Below the pieces are notes generated by a model. The model was not told where the DNA came from, searched no databases, and saw only the letters and a program-made list of their open reading frames with translations. A stretch of 64,000 nt of DNA from positions 1-64,000 of the forward strand of contig JAUCBJ010001099.1 in assembly GCA_032718475.1 (NCBI GenBank). The letters are read 5' to 3'. Made by a program: the position numbers and the translations under genes. Within the stretch, counting starts at the first letter, position 1. Every line of letters begins with the position of its first letter. This document shows, one piece after another, positions 63,830 to 64,000 of the stretch. This DNA comes from Nemertoderma westbladi (Eukaryota > Xenacoelomorpha > Nemertodermatida > Nemertodermatidae).

Positions 63830-64000
63830 AATGTAAGTCTATATCTGCAGGCCTAAGTAGATCATGTGCTAAGTCTCTATCTGTAGGCCTAACTAGACCC
63901 GGTGCTAAGTCTCTATCTGTAGGCCTAACTAGACCCGGTGCTAAGTCTCTATCTGTAGGCCTAACTAGATCCGGTGCCATGTCTCTATCTGTAGGCCTAA
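63830..64000. repeat. 36-bp tandem repeat running off the window
   Basis: GTGCTAAGTCTCTATCTGTA..GGCCTAACTAGACCCG recurs with exact 36-bp spacing (starts at 63866, 63902, 63938 and a diverged unit at 63974), preceded by one more diverged unit. The array continues past the end. Confidence 0.9.

Overview
This is animal DNA, almost certainly from an aquatic invertebrate. It contains at least seven copies of BEL/Pao LTR retrotransposons, a superfamily known only from metazoans, together with two kinds of non-LTR retrotransposon and one cut-and-paste element carrying a YqaJ-type nuclease remnant. The species cannot be fixed from the sequence. No host gene, rRNA, tRNA or CRISPR array was recognised. 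The window is a transposon nest, and most of its coding sequence is broken.

Layout. (1) 1-7684: family-A BEL copy A1 (+), truncated by the window start, with gag-protease, a short RNase H tail, a long 3' region with a zinc-knuckle ORF3, and a 3' LTR. It sits directly inside element B. (2) 7685-17051: element B (+), with gag end, protease, RT, RNase H and integrase, then an array of hairpin minisatellites, a zinc-knuckle ORF3, structured 3' sequence and an LTR. A CR1/Jockey-like LINE (9646-11718) interrupts its RT. (3) 17735-61690: pieces of a minus-strand B-like element, E. They lie at about 17735-19626 (RT end, RNase H, integrase), 38021-39135 (zinc knuckle, protease, RT start) and 60004-61690 (gag). 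The gaps hold later insertions.

Inside the first gap (19627-38020) lies BEL element G (-). It is interrupted by a complete BEL element H (+, 23265-34067, LTRs 827 and 833 bp, target duplication CACTG). H is itself interrupted by a 1.86-kb inverted-repeat DNA transposon (TSD AT) and by a LINE-F copy. Two further LINE-F copies and the 5' end of another BEL element (I) fill 35478-38020. Inside the second gap lies family-A copy A2 (+, 39136-60003, TSD ATTTC). A2's 5' LTR contains the complete minus-strand element C (39584-46553, TSD TTAAT), and its gag contains two LINE-F insertions, one only 53 bp long. 61691-64000 holds no recognisable gene and ends in a 36-bp tandem repeat.

How the parts relate. 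Families A and B both carry, downstream of the integrase position, an extra ORF with three zinc knuckles (ORF3). A1 and A2 share the same internal loss of RT, most of RNase H, and integrase, so family A appears to have moved as a non-autonomous element using another element's enzymes. Element C has independently lost its polymerase while keeping its termini, hairpin arrays and zinc knuckle. Arrays whose stem sequences co-vary (GGTAC/GTACC against GGCAC/GTGCC), plus a stem-loop conserved next to the polypurine tract, point to selected nucleic-acid structure in the B/C family. The most novel signals are ORF3 and the hairpin arrays.
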